A stretch of DNA of 64,000 nucleotides, taken from contig NZ_JACCEM010000005.1 of the NCBI RefSeq assembly GCF_013416525.1, forward strand, positions 372,001 through 436,000, given 5' to 3'. The translations under genes and the position numbers were made by a program. Under the pieces are notes generated by a model. That model was not told the DNA's origin. It made no database searches and was given only the letters and a program-made list of their open reading frames with translations. Each line of letters begins with the position of its first letter. Within the stretch, counting starts at the first letter, position 1. This stretch comes from Parapusillimonas granuli (GTDB lineage Bacteria > Pseudomonadota > Gammaproteobacteria > Burkholderiales > Burkholderiaceae_B). Of this stretch, positions 27,024 through 35,064 are shown in pieces.

Positions 27024-28763
27024 ATGCAAGAAAACAACGAGGGGTACAAAGAGGTCGACCTGCTGGTGCTGGGGGGCGGCGCGGCGGGGATGACCACCGC
27101 CCTGGTCGCCGCGCTCGAAGGGCTGGACGTCCTGCTGGCGGAAAAGACGGACCAGGTCGGCGGCACCATGTCGACGTCGGCCGGGACGATCTGGATCCCC
27201 GGCAACCAGCAGAGCCGGGAGGCCGGCTACCAGGACACCGTGGACGCCGCCCGGGTGTATCTCGACGCGCTGATCGGCACGCCCGACGATACCGGGATAC
27301 GCGAAGTCTATCTGCGGACCGCGCCTGAAATGGTCGAGTACCTGCGCCGGCGCAGCGACGTGCAGTTCGCGCCTTGCGGCAAGCACCCCGATTACCGCGA
27401 CATGGCCGGCGCCGCGGTGGCCGGCCGGGGCCTGGCGCCCGTCACCTTCGACGGCCGCTTGCTGGGGAAGGATTTCGAGCGTGTCCGGCCCCCGATTCCG
27501 GAATTCATGGTGCTGGGCGGCATGATGGCCGGAAAGTCCGACATTCCCCGGCTGATCAACCGCTTCCGCTCCGTCTCCGACTTCCTCTATTCCGGCGGTC
27601 TGTTCTTGCGCTATCTGAAAGACCGGCTCCGGTATTCCAGGGGCACCCGAGTGGTGATGGGCAACGCGCTGGCCGCAAGGCTCTACTACAGCCTCAAGAA
27701 GAACGGGGTGCCGGTCCTGTTCGAAACCCAGGCCGAAAGCCTGTTCAGGGAAGACGGCCGGGTCGCGGGGGCCTTGCTGCGGTCGGCGGGCCGCAGCCTG
27801 CGCGTGCGTGCCCGCCGCGGCGTGGTCATCGCCACCGGCGGCTACGGCCATGATGCCGAATTGCGCCGGCGCTGCATGCCCGCGCCCACGCCGCCCTACA
27901 GCCTGGCGTGCGCCGCCAACACCGGGGACGGCATCCGGCTAGGCTTGCAGAGCGATGGCGCCATCCGGCCCGAAACCCAGGGTCCGGGCGCGTTCTGGAC
28001 GCCGGTTTCGGTGCTCCGGCGGCCCGATGGCTCAAAAGGGCTCTTTCCCCATCTTTCGCTCGACCGGGCCAAGCCCGGCCTGATCGCCGTCAATGGCGCG
28101 GGCCGGCGTTTCGTCAACGAAGCGGATTCCTATCATGATTTTGTGGAAGGGATCTATGCGTCGCACAAAAGCGTTCCCACCATGCCGGCGTACCTGGTTT
28201 GCGAAGCCGACTTCGTGCGCCGCTATGGCCTGGGCGCCGTCTATCCCGGCACGACCGACCTTTCCCGCGCCGAGCGTTCCGGCTATCTCGTGGTGGCGCC
28301 GACCCTGCAGGAGCTGGCGCGCCGCATCCAGGTGCCGGAACCGGCTTTTGCCGAAACCGTAAGGCGCTACAACGAAATGGCCCGCCTGGGCACGGACCTC
28401 GAATTCGGCAAGGGCGGCTCGGAATTGAACCGGTTCAACGGCGACCCCGAACAGAAGCCCAACCCCTGCCTGCGTCCCATCGAGCACGGGCCGTTCGTGG
28501 CGCTGGCGGTCTGGCCCGCCGAGATCGGCACCAGCACGGGCCTGGTCTCGGACGCCGACGGCCAGGTCCTGGACGGACAGGGGCGGCCGGTGGGCGGGCT
28601 GTATGTGGCCGGCAACGACATGGCGTCGATCATGATGGGGACGTATCCCGGCCCGGGTACCACCCTGGGGCCGGCCCTGACGTTCGGCTACCGGGTGGCG
28701 CGGCATGCGGCCGGGGTATCGGCCGCGACACGGAAACAATCCAGCACAGTGAGCATGGCATGA
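27024..28763 (+). CDS. 3-ketosteroid-delta-1-dehydrogenase-like flavoprotein
   Basis: 579-residue FAD enzyme resembling KstD and related ketone dehydrogenases. Motifs: LLVLGGGAAGMTTALVAALEG at about 13-33, EKTDQVGGTMSTSAGTIW, ANTGDGIRLG, and the C-terminal GNDMASIMMGTYPGPGTTLGPALTFGY, which is diagnostic of the KstD-type group. KstD enzymes introduce a double bond next to a ring carbonyl. The start at 27024 has AGAGGAG six bases upstream; two earlier in-frame ATGs (26997, 27018) are possible. The end overlaps the SDR gene by four bases. The ring substrate may be alicyclic rather than steroidal; no steroid-ring cleavage genes are in the window. Confidence 0.85.
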   Translation: MQENNEGYKEVDLLVLGGGAAGMTTALVAALEGLDVLLAEKTDQVGGTMSTSAGTIWIPGNQQSREAGYQDTVDAARVYLDALIGTPDDTGIREVYLRTAPEMVEYLRRRSDVQFAPCGKHPDYRDMAGAAVAGRGLAPVTFDGRLLGKDFERVRPPIPEFMVLGGMMAGKSDIPRLINRFRSVSDFLYSGGLFLRYLKDRLRYSRGTRVVMGNALAARLYYSLKKNGVPVLFETQAESLFREDGRVAGALLRSAGRSLRVRARRGVVIATGGYGHDAELRRRCMPAPTPPYSLACAANTGDGIRLGLQSDGAIRPETQGPGAFWTPVSVLRRPDGSKGLFPHLSLDRAKPGLIAVNGAGRRFVNEADSYHDFVEGIYASHKSVPTMPAYLVCEADFVRRYGLGAVYPGTTDLSRAERSGYLVVAPTLQELARRIQVPEPAFAETVRRYNEMARLGTDLEFGKGGSELNRFNGDPEQKPNPCLRPIEHGPFVALAVWPAEIGTSTGLVSDADGQVLDGQGRPVGGLYVAGNDMASIMMGTYPGPGTTLGPALTFGYRVARHAAGVSAATRKQSSTVSMA

Positions 28764-29539
28764 ATGATTCCTATCTGAAAAAAGTGTTTGGCCTGCAGGA
28801 GCGCACCGCGCTCGTCACCGGCTCGGCGGGCGGTATCGGCCGCGAGGTGGCCCACGCACTGGGGCAGGCGGGGGCGCGGGTCGTGATCAACGACTTGAGC
28901 GCGGAACGCTGCCAATCGGCGGCCGAGGCCTTCCGCCAGGCCGGAATCCAGGTGAAGGTCGCCGTGTTCGACGTCTCCGACCGCAAGGCCGTGGCGCAGG
29001 CCCGCCAGAGCCTGGCGCGCGAGGGCTGGGAGATCGACATCCTGGTGTGCAATGCGGGCAACCAGAACAGGAAGCCCTTCATCGACATGCCGCCCGAGGA
29101 ATGGCAGTCCCTGATGAACGTGCATGTGATGGGCACCCTGAATTGCACCCAGGTCTTCCTGCGGGGCATGTGCACGCGCGGCTATGGCCGCGTCATCATG
29201 ATGTCGTCGGTGTCCGCGGTGGCCACCATGCCGAACATCGCGGCGTATTCCACCGCCAAGGCGTCTTTGGCCGCCATGGCGCGCGCCATTGCGGTCGAAT
29301 ACGGGCCCTACGGGATCACGGCCAACGCCGTGGCTCCCGGTTTCGTGCGCACCGACTTCACCATCGGGCTGCAGCAGCGCGAGGGCTTCGAGCAATTCTT
29401 GCAGGAATCCGTGCCTTGCGCCCGCTGGGCCGTGCCGGAGGACATCGCCCCGGCCGTGCTGTACCTGGCTTCGCCGGGCGGCAGTTTCGTGAACGGGCAG
29501 CTGCTGGCCATCGACGGCGGGATGCTGGCCCGCATGTAG
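28760..29539 (+). CDS. Short-chain dehydrogenase/reductase
   Basis: 259-residue classical SDR. The cofactor motif TGSAGGIG is near residues 20-27, the NAG motif is VCNAGNQN, and the catalytic Ser-Tyr-Lys lie in MMSSVSAVATMPNIAAYSTAKAS. The Asp after the second strand (INDLSAERC) suggests NAD(H) preference. Translationally coupled to the KstD-like gene (ATGA overlap) and the last gene of the importer operon. It probably interconverts a ring hydroxyl and ketone for the flavoproteins; substrate unknown. Confidence 0.88.
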   Translation: MNDSYLKKVFGLQERTALVTGSAGGIGREVAHALGQAGARVVINDLSAERCQSAAEAFRQAGIQVKVAVFDVSDRKAVAQARQSLAREGWEIDILVCNAGNQNRKPFIDMPPEEWQSLMNVHVMGTLNCTQVFLRGMCTRGYGRVIMMSSVSAVATMPNIAAYSTAKASLAAMARAIAVEYGPYGITANAVAPGFVRTDFTIGLQQREGFEQFLQESVPCARWAVPEDIAPAVLYLASPGGSFVNGQLLAIDGGMLARM

Positions 29540-29571
29540 GGCCGGCGCCGTTCGCGGCGCGGCGCCGGCCC
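29539..29571. terminator. Strong 12-pair hairpin between convergent operons
   Basis: GGGCCGGCGCCG (29539-29550) and CGGCGCCGGCCC (29560-29571) form a perfect 12-pair GC stem with a nine-base loop, right after the SDR stop and before the convergent Gfo/Idh gene end. It lacks T-runs, but its position between converging operons suggests a bidirectional transcription stop. Confidence 0.6.
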
Positions 29572-29584
29572 GAAGCGCCGGGCG

Positions 29585-30652
29585 TCAGCCGCCTTCGAGA
29601 TGGATGATGCTTCCGTCGGCCGCCGCCTGGTGCACGGCCAGCGTGGCCTGAAGCGTGCGCAGGCCGTCCCGGCCGGAGCACACGGGCTGTTCGCGGCCTT
29701 CCGCCACCGCGCGCAAGTGGCGCAGCTGTTCGACGTAAGGGTCCTGCCTGTGCAGCGGGGTGCGCTCCATGCTCAGGGGTTCGTGCCAGCCGCGTTTGCC
29801 CAGGTACTTGAACACCTGGAGCCGGGGCAGGGCGAGCGATGCGTCGGTGCCCGTCAGGAAGATGGAATCGACGTCTTGCCTGGCGTAGTGCTCGGCTTCG
29901 CCGGCGGCCAGATCCCAGTTCCAGGGGGCCGCCGCGGCGTCGCTGACGACCAGTGTCGCCAGCGCGCCGTTCCGGAATCGCAGCAGCGCGGTGGCGGTGT
30001 CCTCGACGGCGAAACCGCGAACGGCGTTCGAGCACTGCGCCTGCACCGATGCCACCTCGCCCAGAAGAAAACGCAGCAGGTCGATGTCGTGGATCATGTT
30101 GATCAGGACCGGCCCGCCGCCCGGTTGACGGCGCCACTGCATGTCGAAGTAGCTATCCGGCTTCATCCAGGTCGCCATGACGTTGGCCGTCGCGGGCCGG
30201 CCCAGCACGCCGGCCGCGACGAGCTCTTTGGCGCGGCGCAGAATGGGATTGTGCCGGCGTTGATGCCCGACCATCAGGGGAACCCCGGCCGCTTCGGCGG
30301 CCTCGCAAAGCCGCATGCCTTCCTCGACCGTGTCGGCAATGGGTTTCTCGACCAGCACGGGCAGCTTCAGATCGATGCAGGCAATCCCGAGATCGGTATG
30401 CGTGCGGTTCGGCGTGGCGATGATCACCGCTTCGGCGCGCTGCGTGGCAAGCAGTTCCATCGGGTCGGCCGACCACGCCACGCCGAGTTCCGCGGCCAGA
30501 TCGCGTCCGGCCTCGCTGGGGTCTGCAATGCCGGCCAGGACGACGTCCGGATGCCGCACAATGCGTTCGATATGCATGCGCCCGATGGCGCCGGCGCCAA
30601 AGACATGGACCGGCAGGCGCGCGGCCGTGGCGGAGCGTGTTGGACTGTTCAT
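29585..30652 (-). CDS. Gfo/Idh/MocA-family NAD(P)-dependent dehydrogenase
   Basis: 355-residue two-domain dehydrogenase for sugars, cyclitols or their acids. The Rossmann motif GAGAIGRMHIERI is near residues 19-31, and the diagnostic EKPIAD lies at about 98-103, followed by GHQRRHNPILRRA. The substrate domain contains the conserved GGGPVLINMIHDIDLLRFL helix with the catalytic Asp/His pair. Second gene of a two-gene minus-strand unit after the SDR at 30672-31430 (19-base gap), divergent from a LysR gene. Inositol or a carbohydrate-like substrate is typical of the family. Confidence 0.88.
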   Translation of the reverse strand: MNSPTRSATAARLPVHVFGAGAIGRMHIERIVRHPDVVLAGIADPSEAGRDLAAELGVAWSADPMELLATQRAEAVIIATPNRTHTDLGIACIDLKLPVLVEKPIADTVEEGMRLCEAAEAAGVPLMVGHQRRHNPILRRAKELVAAGVLGRPATANVMATWMKPDSYFDMQWRRQPGGGPVLINMIHDIDLLRFLLGEVASVQAQCSNAVRGFAVEDTATALLRFRNGALATLVVSDAAAAPWNWDLAAGEAEHYARQDVDSIFLTGTDASLALPRLQVFKYLGKRGWHEPLSMERTPLHRQDPYVEQLRHLRAVAEGREQPVCSGRDGLRTLQATLAVHQAAADGSIIHLEGG

Positions 30653-30671
30653 GAAAATTCTCCGTTTGAGA

Positions 30672-31430
30672 TCAAACCCCGCGGCCGCCGGAAAGGTCGA
30701 AAGCCGCGCCGGTCGAAAACGAGCATTCGTCCGAGCACAGCCAGGTGATCAGGGCCGCCGCTTCATCCAGCGTGCCGGCGCGGCCGAGCGGGATGCGCGA
30801 CAGGGCGGCGGCGAGATATTCGGCGGACAGCTGCTGCAGCAGATCGGTGGCGATCAGCGCCGGTGTGACCGCATTGACCAGAACGCCGGTGCCGGCCAGG
30901 TCCTTGCCCATGGACTTCGTCAGCCCGACCACTCCCGCCTTGGTTGCCGCATACGGCCCCAGGTTCTTCGGTCCCTCGTTGGCGGTGACCGACGCGATGT
31001 TGACGATGCGCCCCCAGCCATTGCGCACCAGATGAGGCGTGGCCGCGCGGCTGACCAGGAACAGTCCGGTGAGATTGATGCGCACGACCCGATCCCATTG
31101 CTCCGGCGAGGTTTCCCAGAAAGGTCCGTTGGGCCCGACGATGCCCGCTCCGTTGACCAGGATGTCGAGCTTGCCGCGAGCCTCGATCAACTCGGCCATG
31201 GCGTTTTCCACATCGGCGGCCTGGCTGACGTCGACGACGCGGGTGAGGACGCTGTGGCCATGCAACGCGCCGCATGCGTCCAGCTTGGCTTTGTCGATGT
31301 CCCAGACGACGACGGCCGCCCCTTCACGCACCAGCCTGTCGACCGCCGCGCGCCCGATGCCCGAGGCCCCTCCGGTGACCAGCGCGATCCTGTTCGCGAA
31401 ACGTGTTGGGAGGTGTGTGCTGTCTGTCAT
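30672..31430 (-). CDS. Short-chain dehydrogenase/reductase (FabG-like)
   Basis: 252-residue classical SDR: cofactor motif TGGASGIGRAA near residues 19-29, NGAG at about 90, catalytic serine in IVNIASVTAN and YAATKAG with Tyr and Lys. The sequence WDIDKA after the second strand, with Asp, favours NAD(H). First gene of the unit with the Gfo/Idh dehydrogenase, transcribed away from the LysR gene; the pair probably oxidises a polyol or cyclitol in two steps. Confidence 0.87.
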   Translation of the reverse strand: MTDSTHLPTRFANRIALVTGGASGIGRAAVDRLVREGAAVVVWDIDKAKLDACGALHGHSVLTRVVDVSQAADVENAMAELIEARGKLDILVNGAGIVGPNGPFWETSPEQWDRVVRINLTGLFLVSRAATPHLVRNGWGRIVNIASVTANEGPKNLGPYAATKAGVVGLTKSMGKDLAGTGVLVNAVTPALIATDLLQQLSAEYLAAALSRIPLGRAGTLDEAAALITWLCSDECSFSTGAAFDLSGGRGV

Positions 31431-31476
31431 GTTGTTTCCTTGGATGTATGTCCGCTGAGGGCGGACGCATGTATTT

Positions 31477-31558
31477 ATGAGTCATGCGTACACGGCCGCG
31501 AGCGACAGTTTGCCGCCTGAAGGTATGTCTGGGAAAATGGTTAGTTATTATGATTCAT
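31477..31558. promoter_or_regulatory. Paired ATGANTCAT sites in the LysR divergent promoter
   Basis: Two nine-base dyads, ATGAGTCAT (31477-31485) and ATGATTCAT (31550-31558), lie in the 159-base gap between the SDR and LysR genes, with centres 73 bases apart, about seven helical turns. A LysR tetramer binding two same-face sites is a natural reading. This is inference from spacing and symmetry. Confidence 0.4.
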
Positions 31559-31589
31559 ATCAAAAAATGGATACCTGAAAGGGGAGCGC

Positions 31590-32558
31590 GTGGACTGGAC
31601 GCACAAGCTACGTCTTAGGAACCTTCAAATGCTGTTGAGCCTGGCCGAGACCGGCAACATGAGCCACAGCGCGGAAGCCCTGCACACCACCCAGCCCGGG
31701 CTCTCGAAATGGCTCAAGGAACTCGAGGATGAAATCGGCCTGCCGCTGTTCGAACGCCATGCGCGGGGCCTGCGCCCGACGGCGTATGGAAACGCCCTGA
31801 TCGAACACGCCAGGCGCATCGAGGCCCATCTCGATGCCGCAAGAGAGGACATGCTGTCCATGCGGGTCGGCGGCGCCGGCATCGTCACCATCGGCTTTGC
31901 CGGGGTGTCGGCCGTGGACACCGTCCCCATCGCGGTCTTGCGCATCGTGCGCAAGATTCCCAACGTCCACGTGAAGCTGTTCGAGAACAATCTGGGCAAT
32001 CTCATGAGCGCGCTGAATTCGGGCGAAATGGACATCGTCGTCGGCCCCAGCGATTTCAGCGCGCTGCCGCCGCGGGTGCGCGCGGAAACTCTGTATGCGG
32101 AATCCATACACGCGGTTGCGCGCAAGGACCATCCGATTTTCGAGCTCGACACCATCACCTGGCAGCATGTGCTGGCGTATCCCTGGGCTTTGTGGGCCAA
32201 GGGCACGCCGGTGCGCAGGGCTTTTGACCGGGCCCTCGAGACCGCGGGGCAGAAACTTCCCGTCCATTACGTCGAGTCGAATTCCGCGGCGCTGAACACG
32301 GCGCTGCTGCTGCATAGCGACATGATAGGAGTCACGTCGCAGCGTCCGGCGATACGCTGGGGGAGCTTGAATCTTTTGTCGGTGATTCCGTTGTCGCTGG
32401 GGGTGCTGGGCGCCGTTTCGGTGTACTGGCGCGAGGATTCGCTCAATCGCATCGCTGTGAAGGCGGCGCTCGATTCGATCAGGGAAACGGGGCGCGATGC
32501 GAGCGGGGGCGATTTGTTCCACAGCACCGCCGCGTTTGCGGATGAGGGGCGGAACTGA
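31590..32558 (+). CDS. LysR-family transcriptional regulator
   Basis: 322 residues with an N-terminal winged helix-turn-helix (LQMLLSLAETGNMSHSAEALHTTQPGLSKWLKELE, here given in outline) and a periplasmic-binding-type effector domain. The start is GTG at 31590 with a GGGGAG site before it. It is divergent from the SDR-Gfo/Idh pair and is the likely activator of that pair. The effector is presumably a substrate or intermediate of the pair. Confidence 0.9.
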   Translation: MDWTHKLRLRNLQMLLSLAETGNMSHSAEALHTTQPGLSKWLKELEDEIGLPLFERHARGLRPTAYGNALIEHARRIEAHLDAAREDMLSMRVGGAGIVTIGFAGVSAVDTVPIAVLRIVRKIPNVHVKLFENNLGNLMSALNSGEMDIVVGPSDFSALPPRVRAETLYAESIHAVARKDHPIFELDTITWQHVLAYPWALWAKGTPVRRAFDRALETAGQKLPVHYVESNSAALNTALLLHSDMIGVTSQRPAIRWGSLNLLSVIPLSLGVLGAVSVYWREDSLNRIAVKAALDSIRETGRDASGGDLFHSTAAFADEGRN

Positions 32559-32637
32559 GGGGTGATGCTGGGATTGGGGCGCTGCTCGGCTCAGCGGCGG
32601 GCACCGCATATCCGCCAGGCAACCCCCCAGCGAGCAC

Positions 32638-33285
32638 TTAGCCGGCGTCCGGCTGCGCCGCCGGCTCGGCGCGTCGGAACGCGTCCAGCTTCGCGCAATT
32701 GGCTTCCACCTCCAGTATCAGCGGATACCGGCTCAAGTCCACCTTGAATCGCCGTGCGCTATTGACCTGCGGGATCAGATAGACATCGGCCAGCGTGGGC
32801 GAACCGCCAAAACTGAAGCCGCGGCGCGTGGCGTCGCGCGCCAGCATCTGCTCGTAGGCCTCGAAGCCCGCGTCTATCCACGTCTGGCACCAGGCGTCGA
32901 CGGCCGCGTCGTCCGCCCCGAACTGCGAGCGCAAGCGCTTCAGGATGCGCCGGTTGTTGATCGGATGCACGTCGCATCCGATCATGGCCGCCAGCGCGCG
33001 CACGTGCGTGCGATCGAAGGGATCGCTGGGCAGCAAGGCCGGTTCGGGCCAGGTTTCTTCCAGCCATTCGAGGATGGCGGGCGACTGGATCAGCGTCCTG
33101 CCGCCGACCGCCAGGGCGGGCACCAGCTGCTGCGGGTTCACCGCCTGAAAAGAGGGCGCCAGATGCTCTTCGCGGCGCAGGTCGATGCCCACGTACTCGG
33201 CGTCCAGGCCCTTCAGATTCAACGCGATGCGCAGGCGATGCGATGTTCCGCTGCGGAAAAAACTATAGATCTTCATGGAGTTCAT
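32638..33285 (-). CDS. nagL: Maleylpyruvate/maleylacetoacetate isomerase (zeta-class GST)
   Basis: 215-residue glutathione S-transferase fold enzyme. The zeta-class motif SGTSHRLRIALNLKG at about residues 12-26 carries the glutathione-activating serine; the QSPAILEWLEE glutathione site follows. In this operon, next to gentisate dioxygenase and an FAA hydrolase, the natural job is GSH-dependent isomerisation of maleylpyruvate to fumarylpyruvate. Its ATG overlaps the stop of the hydrolase gene by four bases. It is the last gene of the gentisate operon. Maleylacetoacetate isomerase activity is the family alternative. Confidence 0.9.
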   Translation of the reverse strand: MNSMKIYSFFRSGTSHRLRIALNLKGLDAEYVGIDLRREEHLAPSFQAVNPQQLVPALAVGGRTLIQSPAILEWLEETWPEPALLPSDPFDRTHVRALAAMIGCDVHPINNRRILKRLRSQFGADDAAVDAWCQTWIDAGFEAYEQMLARDATRRGFSFGGSPTLADVYLIPQVNSARRFKVDLSRYPLILEVEANCAKLDAFRRAEPAAQPDAG

Positions 33286-33983
33286 TCCGCCGCGCCGATG
33301 GTTAGCGCGATCTCTCCTATGCCCTCGACCTTGCCGTGCAGCGTGTCGTCGGGTACGACGGGCCCGACGCCTTCGGGCGTGCCCGTGTAGATCAGGTCGC
33401 CGGGTTGCAGGTGATAGAACAGGGAGAGGTCCGCGATGATTTCGCGGATGTTCCAGATCAGGCGCGATACGTCGGATTGCTGCTTCACTTCATTGTTCAC
33501 GGTCAGGGACAGCGCGCCGGACTCGACCACCCGCCCGGGCATGGCAACGACCTCGCCGCAAATGGAGCTGAGTTCGGTGTCCTTGCCCAGGTCCCAAGGC
33601 CGGCCCTTGTCGCGCGCGGCCAGCTGCAGGTCGCGGCGGGTCATGTCCAGGCCGCAGGCATAGCCGTAGATGTGCTCGTGCGCATCTTCCTGGCGGATGC
33701 GGAAGCCCGGCTTGCCGATCACCACCACCAGCTCCATTTCATAATGGAAATTGGCGGTCTCCGGCGGATAAGGCATGACCGAGCCGCTTGCAAGCAGCGT
33801 CTGGGGCGACTTGGTGAAATAAAACGGCCTTTCGGTGGCTTTGTCGACGGGGCGGCCCATTTCCTGGGCGTGGGCGTGGTAATTGCGCCCGACGAAAAAC
33901 AGCCTGTTGACGGGCAAACGGGCGGCCTGGCCGCGAACCGGCAGGGAAGGCGCGGCGGGAGGCGCCCAGAGGTATTCAGTCAT
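33282..33983 (-). CDS. nagK: Fumarylpyruvate hydrolase (FAA hydrolase family)
   Basis: 233-residue member of the fumarylacetoacetate hydrolase family, cleaving fumarylpyruvate to fumarate and pyruvate. The start at 33983 (MTEYLWAPP) follows a GGAAAC-type weak ribosome site; a longer open frame upstream lies inside the dioxygenase gene and is not used. Metal/catalytic features include FVGRNYHAHAQEMGRP, YEMELVVVIGKPG with the metal-binding acids, and GDLIYTGTPEGVGPV. The length fits fumarylpyruvate rather than fumarylacetoacetate hydrolases. It lies between gentisate dioxygenase and the isomerase. Confidence 0.9.
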   Translation of the reverse strand: MTEYLWAPPAAPSLPVRGQAARLPVNRLFFVGRNYHAHAQEMGRPVDKATERPFYFTKSPQTLLASGSVMPYPPETANFHYEMELVVVIGKPGFRIRQEDAHEHIYGYACGLDMTRRDLQLAARDKGRPWDLGKDTELSSICGEVVAMPGRVVESGALSLTVNNEVKQQSDVSRLIWNIREIIADLSLFYHLQPGDLIYTGTPEGVGPVVPDDTLHGKVEGIGEIALTIGAAE

Positions 33984-34003
33984 TGTCGTTTCCTGGAAAA
34001 AAT

Positions 34004-35047
34004 TCAGCCACGGTTTTCGTAGACACCGAGCTTGCGATGAAGAGGGGATTCGTCCGCCATGAAAATGAAAGCGGGCTCCTCGTTTGAAAGATTGGTCAGG
34101 GTTGCGTCGGCATAGCCCGGCAGGCAGCAGGTGTCCGCATTTTCCAGCGTGAAATCCTTCCCGTCGCAGCGCACGCCGGCGCGCCCTTCGATCTGGTGCA
34201 GCACCTGGGCCGGCGAGCGGGCCGGCAGGCGCAGGGTCTGGCCGGGGCGCAGCATCAGCGCGTAGAAACCGAGGATGTTTTGGGCGTCCGACATGGTTTC
34301 CGGGTTCACGTAGGTGATCTGGATGAACTGCTCGCCGGGATTGTCTTCGGCATAGGCCGCCAGGGCGGCGCGCGCCTCGGACCACGGGTAGCGCAGCATG
34401 GGGTAAGCCGCGGCGTTGCGCTCGAAGGCGGGCGTGGGCACGATGCCGGGGCGGTAGGCGCGATCCAGCCGGCCGAGGTTCAGGTGCTGGCGCTCGCCTT
34501 CATTGTGGTAGCTGGCTTCCATGTAATACACCAGGGGCAGGTCGAGCACGTCGAGCCACACCACGGGCTCGCCGCCATCGTGGCCGTGTTCATGCCACTG
34601 GCCGGTGGGCGTCAGAATGAGGTCGCCGCGCTCCATGGGGCATTTTTCGCCATTGACGGTCGTGTATGCGCCGCCGCCTTCGACGATCATGCGCACCGCG
34701 TTCGGCGTGTGCTTGTGCGCCGGCGCCCATTCACCGGGCAGCAGCAGCTGCATGCCCAGGTACATGGCGGCGCTGGCCTGCATTTTCTCGATGCCGTGGC
34801 CGGGGTTGGCCAGCACCAGCACCCGGCGCTCGGCTTTTTCTATGGGCGTGAGTTCGCCCGCTTTCAGCAGCAAGGGCCGCAGGGCGCCGTAAGACCAGTG
34901 CGTGGTGGCGGTGCGGCGGGTGGGGATGTCCGGCGGCAGCACCGCGCGCAGGCTGGGCCACAGCGGCACCAGGTTCAGGCTCGACAATTCATCGCGGTAG
35001 TCCTGCGGCAGGTCTTCCAGGCGGCCCAGATCATTGGCTGTACTCAT
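34004..35047 (-). CDS. nagI: Gentisate 1,2-dioxygenase
   Basis: 347-residue bicupin that cleaves gentisate between C1 and C2 to maleylpyruvate using Fe(II). The N-terminal cupin has the metal-binding HKH (His111, His113) and a later WHEH (His152/His154), the arrangement of true gentisate dioxygenases. The start at 35047 is preceded by AAGGAG; the start at 35113 is rejected because it overlaps the upstream gene. Second gene of the operon, 17 bases after the hydroxylase gene. Confidence 0.93.
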   Translation of the reverse strand: MSTANDLGRLEDLPQDYRDELSSLNLVPLWPSLRAVLPPDIPTRRTATTHWSYGALRPLLLKAGELTPIEKAERRVLVLANPGHGIEKMQASAAMYLGMQLLLPGEWAPAHKHTPNAVRMIVEGGGAYTTVNGEKCPMERGDLILTPTGQWHEHGHDGGEPVVWLDVLDLPLVYYMEASYHNEGERQHLNLGRLDRAYRPGIVPTPAFERNAAAYPMLRYPWSEARAALAAYAEDNPGEQFIQITYVNPETMSDAQNILGFYALMLRPGQTLRLPARSPAQVLHQIEGRAGVRCDGKDFTLENADTCCLPGYADATLTNLSNEEPAFIFMADESPLHRKLGVYENRG

Positions 35048-35064
35048 TTTGGTTCTCCTTGTGT

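Noticed and set aside
25707-28763. Apparent 1018-residue fusion of two flavoproteins in one frame
   Set aside because: The first third is a shifted reading of the 470-residue flavoprotein gene; the real second gene starts at 27024 after its own AGAGGAG site.
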